A stretch of DNA of 64,000 bases from Gluconacetobacter azotocaptans (GTDB lineage Bacteria > Pseudomonadota > Alphaproteobacteria > Acetobacterales > Acetobacteraceae). A program made the position numbers and the translations under genes. Of this stretch, positions 62,394-64,000 are shown piece by piece. Each line of letters begins with the position of its first letter. The first letter of the stretch is position 1. Under the pieces are notes generated by a model, which worked only from the letters and a program-made list of their open reading frames with translations, did no database searches and had not been told where the DNA came from. The DNA is taken from positions 37,775-101,774 of the forward strand of contig NZ_JABEQF010000011.1 in NCBI RefSeq assembly GCF_014174355.1, given 5' to 3'.

Positions 62394-63116
62394 TCAGGAT
62401 CTGGGGTCGTCCAGCGCGTAGCCCGCCGCCCGGACGGTGCGGACGATGTCGGCCTCGCCCGGTCCGTTCAGGGTCAGGCGCAGGCGGCGGATATGCACAT
62501 CCACCGTCCGCAGTTCGACATGCACGCCGCGTTCCCACACCCGCTGCAACAGATCCTCGCGCGAGAAGACCTGCCGGGGGTGGCGCAGGAAGAATTCCAG
62601 GATCCGGTATTCCGTCGGCCCCAGCGTCAGCGTGCGTCCGTTGCGTTCCGCCCGGTGGGCCACGGTGTCCAGCGTCACGTCGGCGAAGCGCAGCGTGTGG
62701 CCCTCGGGCGGCGCGCGGCGCAGCAGGGCGCGGATGCGGGCCTGGAGCGCCTCGATGCTGCACGGCTTGACCACGTAATCGTCGGCGCCGATGTCCAGGC
62801 CGCGAATATTGTCGGCCTCGCCCGCGCGGGCGGTCAGCATGATGATCGGCAGCGTCCGCATCGCCTCCTGCTCGCGCAGGCGACGGCAGACATCCAGCCC
62901 CGACAGGCTGGGCAGCATCCAGTCCAGCAGCACCAGGTCGGGGCGGCGCATGGCGACATGCGCCAGGGCCGATGGCCCGTCCTCGGCCACGCCGACCTCG
63001 TATCCCAGCTTTTCCAGATTGTAGCGCAGCATCATCAGCAGCGCCTCGTCGTCCTCGACCACCAGGAGGTAGGGCTTGCGCGCCGTACCGTCCCGGGCCT
63101 CATGGGCGTCCGTCAT
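62394..63116 (-). CDS. phoB: Phosphate-regulon response regulator PhoB
   Basis: 240 residues from the ATG at 63116; the frame continues to 63683 only as antisense of phoU. The receiver domain has acidic Asp22/Asp23, phosphoacceptor Asp65 (VLLDWMLP), Thr95 and Lys117. The residue two after that Lys is Cys (KPCS) where most regulators have Phe or Tyr. The OmpR-type winged helix (from about 135) ends with the wing GAGYALDD-like motif. It would bind the Pho boxes here. Confidence 0.95.
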   Translation of the reverse strand: MTDAHEARDGTARKPYLLVVEDDEALLMMLRYNLEKLGYEVGVAEDGPSALAHVAMRRPDLVLLDWMLPSLSGLDVCRRLREQEAMRTLPIIMLTARAGEADNIRGLDIGADDYVVKPCSIEALQARIRALLRRAPPEGHTLRFADVTLDTVAHRAERNGRTLTLGPTEYRILEFFLRHPRQVFSREDLLQRVWERGVHVELRTVDVHIRRLRLTLNGPGEADIVRTVRAAGYALDDPRS

Positions 63117-63148
63117 CCCGTCTGATATCCCCTCGCCCCGCACCCCCG

Positions 63149-63853
63149 TCACACCACCGCCCCGCCGCGCGGCCGCACGACCGGCAGCAGGTCGCCGGTG
63201 GCGGCGTAATAGACCCGTTCGGCGATGTTGGTCGCGTGGTCGCCGATGCGCTCCAGGTTCTTGGCGATGAACAGCAGGTGCGTGCACGAGCGGATCGTAC
63301 GCGGGTCCTCCATCATGTAGGTCACCAGTTCGCGGAACATCGCGGTATACAGCTCGTCCACCACCGTGTCCGACTGCCACACCTCGACCGCGCGCTCGCT
63401 GTCGTGCTGGCCCATCGCGTCGATGGCGCGGCGCAGGTTTTCCTGCACCAGGCGGCCCATGTTGCGCAGGCCGCCCAGCGAGATCCGGCCGTCCGCCGGG
63501 TCCAGCCGCAGCGACCGCCGCGCGATGCTGGCCGCGCAATCGCCGATGCGTTCCAGGTCGCCGGTGATCTTCAGCGCCGAGACGACTTCGCGCAGGTCGC
63601 CGGCCAGCGGCGCGCGCAGCGCCAGCAGGCGGATGGCCAGCGCTTCGACATCGCGCTCCAGCGCATCGACCTGCGGATCGCATTCCGAGGCCCCGGCCGC
63701 CGCGTCCTCGTCGCGATCAACGATCGCGGCCATCGCCAGCGCCATCTGGTTTTCCACGATGCCGCCCATCCGCGCCATCATCGCCCGGATCCGGTCCAGT
63801 TCCTGTTCGTAGCTGCTGACGGTGTGTGCGTGTTCGCGTGGCACGGGTCCCAC
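63149..63853 (-). CDS. phoU: Phosphate signalling protein PhoU
   Basis: 234 residues starting with GTG at 63853. Two PhoU helical repeats are visible, with the metal-binding motifs in ALKITGDLERIGDCAASIA and LLFIAKNLERIGDHATNIAERV. It passes the state of the Pst transporter to PhoR and keeps the regulon off in phosphate excess. It follows pstB with about 8 bp between and precedes phoB by 32 bp. Confidence 0.95.
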   Translation of the reverse strand: MGPVPREHAHTVSSYEQELDRIRAMMARMGGIVENQMALAMAAIVDRDEDAAAGASECDPQVDALERDVEALAIRLLALRAPLAGDLREVVSALKITGDLERIGDCAASIARRSLRLDPADGRISLGGLRNMGRLVQENLRRAIDAMGQHDSERAVEVWQSDTVVDELYTAMFRELVTYMMEDPRTIRSCTHLLFIAKNLERIGDHATNIAERVYYAATGDLLPVVRPRGGAVV

Positions 63854-63861
63854 TCCCTCTT

Positions 63862-64000
63862 TCAGCCGAAGCGGCCGGTGATGTAATCTTGGGTGCGGCG
63901 TTCGCGCGGGGCGGTGAACATCCGGTCCGCGCTGTCGACCTCGACCAGTTCGCCCAGGTAGAAGAACGCCACCCGGTCGGCGCAGCGCGCCGCCTGCTGC
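63862..64000 (-). CDS. pstB: Phosphate ABC transporter ATPase PstB, C-terminal fragment
   Basis: The minus strand from the right edge encodes the last 45 residues: [20 protein letters not shown], then [21 protein letters not shown] and stop. This is the characteristic PstB C-terminus. The Walker motifs lie outside the window. Gene order pstB-phoU-phoB is conserved in many proteobacteria. Confidence 0.93.
   Translation of the reverse strand, partial: QQAARCADRVAFFYLGELVEVDSADRMFTAPRERRTQDYITGRFG

Noticed and set aside
63117..63683. N-terminal extension of PhoB
   Set aside because: It is an overlapping frame of phoU; the receiver domain begins properly just after the ATG at 63116.

Overview
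The window comes from an acetic acid bacterium, and most probably from Gluconacetobacter diazotrophicus or a very close relative. The evidence is high GC content with strong third-position bias, a GH68 levansucrase followed by a GH32 levanase (the lsdA-lsdB pair), and beside them a complete type II secretion operon in the order described for the lsd system (G-O-E-F-H-I-J-L-M-N-D). The species name rests on recognising these genes by eye; no search was run.

Layout. 1-2.1 kb: the 3' part of a GMC dehydrogenase and two small exported proteins. 2.2-13.3 kb (minus): the type II secretion operon, with gspK as the last gene after the secretin. 13.5-17.4 kb: a small lytic transglycosylase (plus), then levanase and levansucrase (minus) behind a 579-bp AT-rich leader. 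17.9-21.4 kb: LysR regulator, DODA-type dioxygenase, YceI protein and an acetate-type transporter. 21.5-23.9 kb: an AT-rich stretch with a PAP2 phosphatase, then an unknown lipoprotein. 24-28.5 kb: VOC proteins, TerC with a tiny upstream gene, tRNA-Tyr, an rRNA 2'-O-methyltransferase, GFA and OsmC proteins. 28.5-34 kb: Tat-exported phospholipase C, a truncated haloacid dehalogenase, an amidase and an alpha/beta hydrolase. 34-40 kb (minus): a tripartite RND efflux pump. 40.8-48.3 kb: ilvD, a DUF3224-like protein, a TonB receptor, a class II cyclic-nucleotide phosphodiesterase-like protein, a CBS protein and a nitroreductase. 48.4-51.5 kb: a probable sulfide/persulfide cluster (TSUP transporter, ETHE1-like hydrolase, peroxiredoxin, ArsR). 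51.4-57.7 kb: a possible catabolic locus (class II aldolase, 2OG-Fe(II) oxygenase, TIM-barrel isomerase, LysR, SBP-permease fusion and ATPase). 57.8-64 kb (minus): the phosphate block (pstB fragment, phoU, phoB, phoR, pstS, polyphosphate/phosphate-type porin), with two readable Pho boxes.

How the parts work together. The secretion operon exports levansucrase across the outer membrane after signal-peptide cleavage; levanase from the same transcript can degrade the levan product. In the phosphate block, PhoR/PhoB probably act at tandem 11-bp-spaced sites before pstS (inside the end of phoR) and before the porin.

Two families of non-coding repeats run through the window: short GC-rich palindromes lying mostly at gene ends, and a T/A-rich hairpin element found between lsdJ and lsdL and as an inverted pair at the start of the amidase gene. 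Both inflate apparent reading frames, so several starts were moved downstream.
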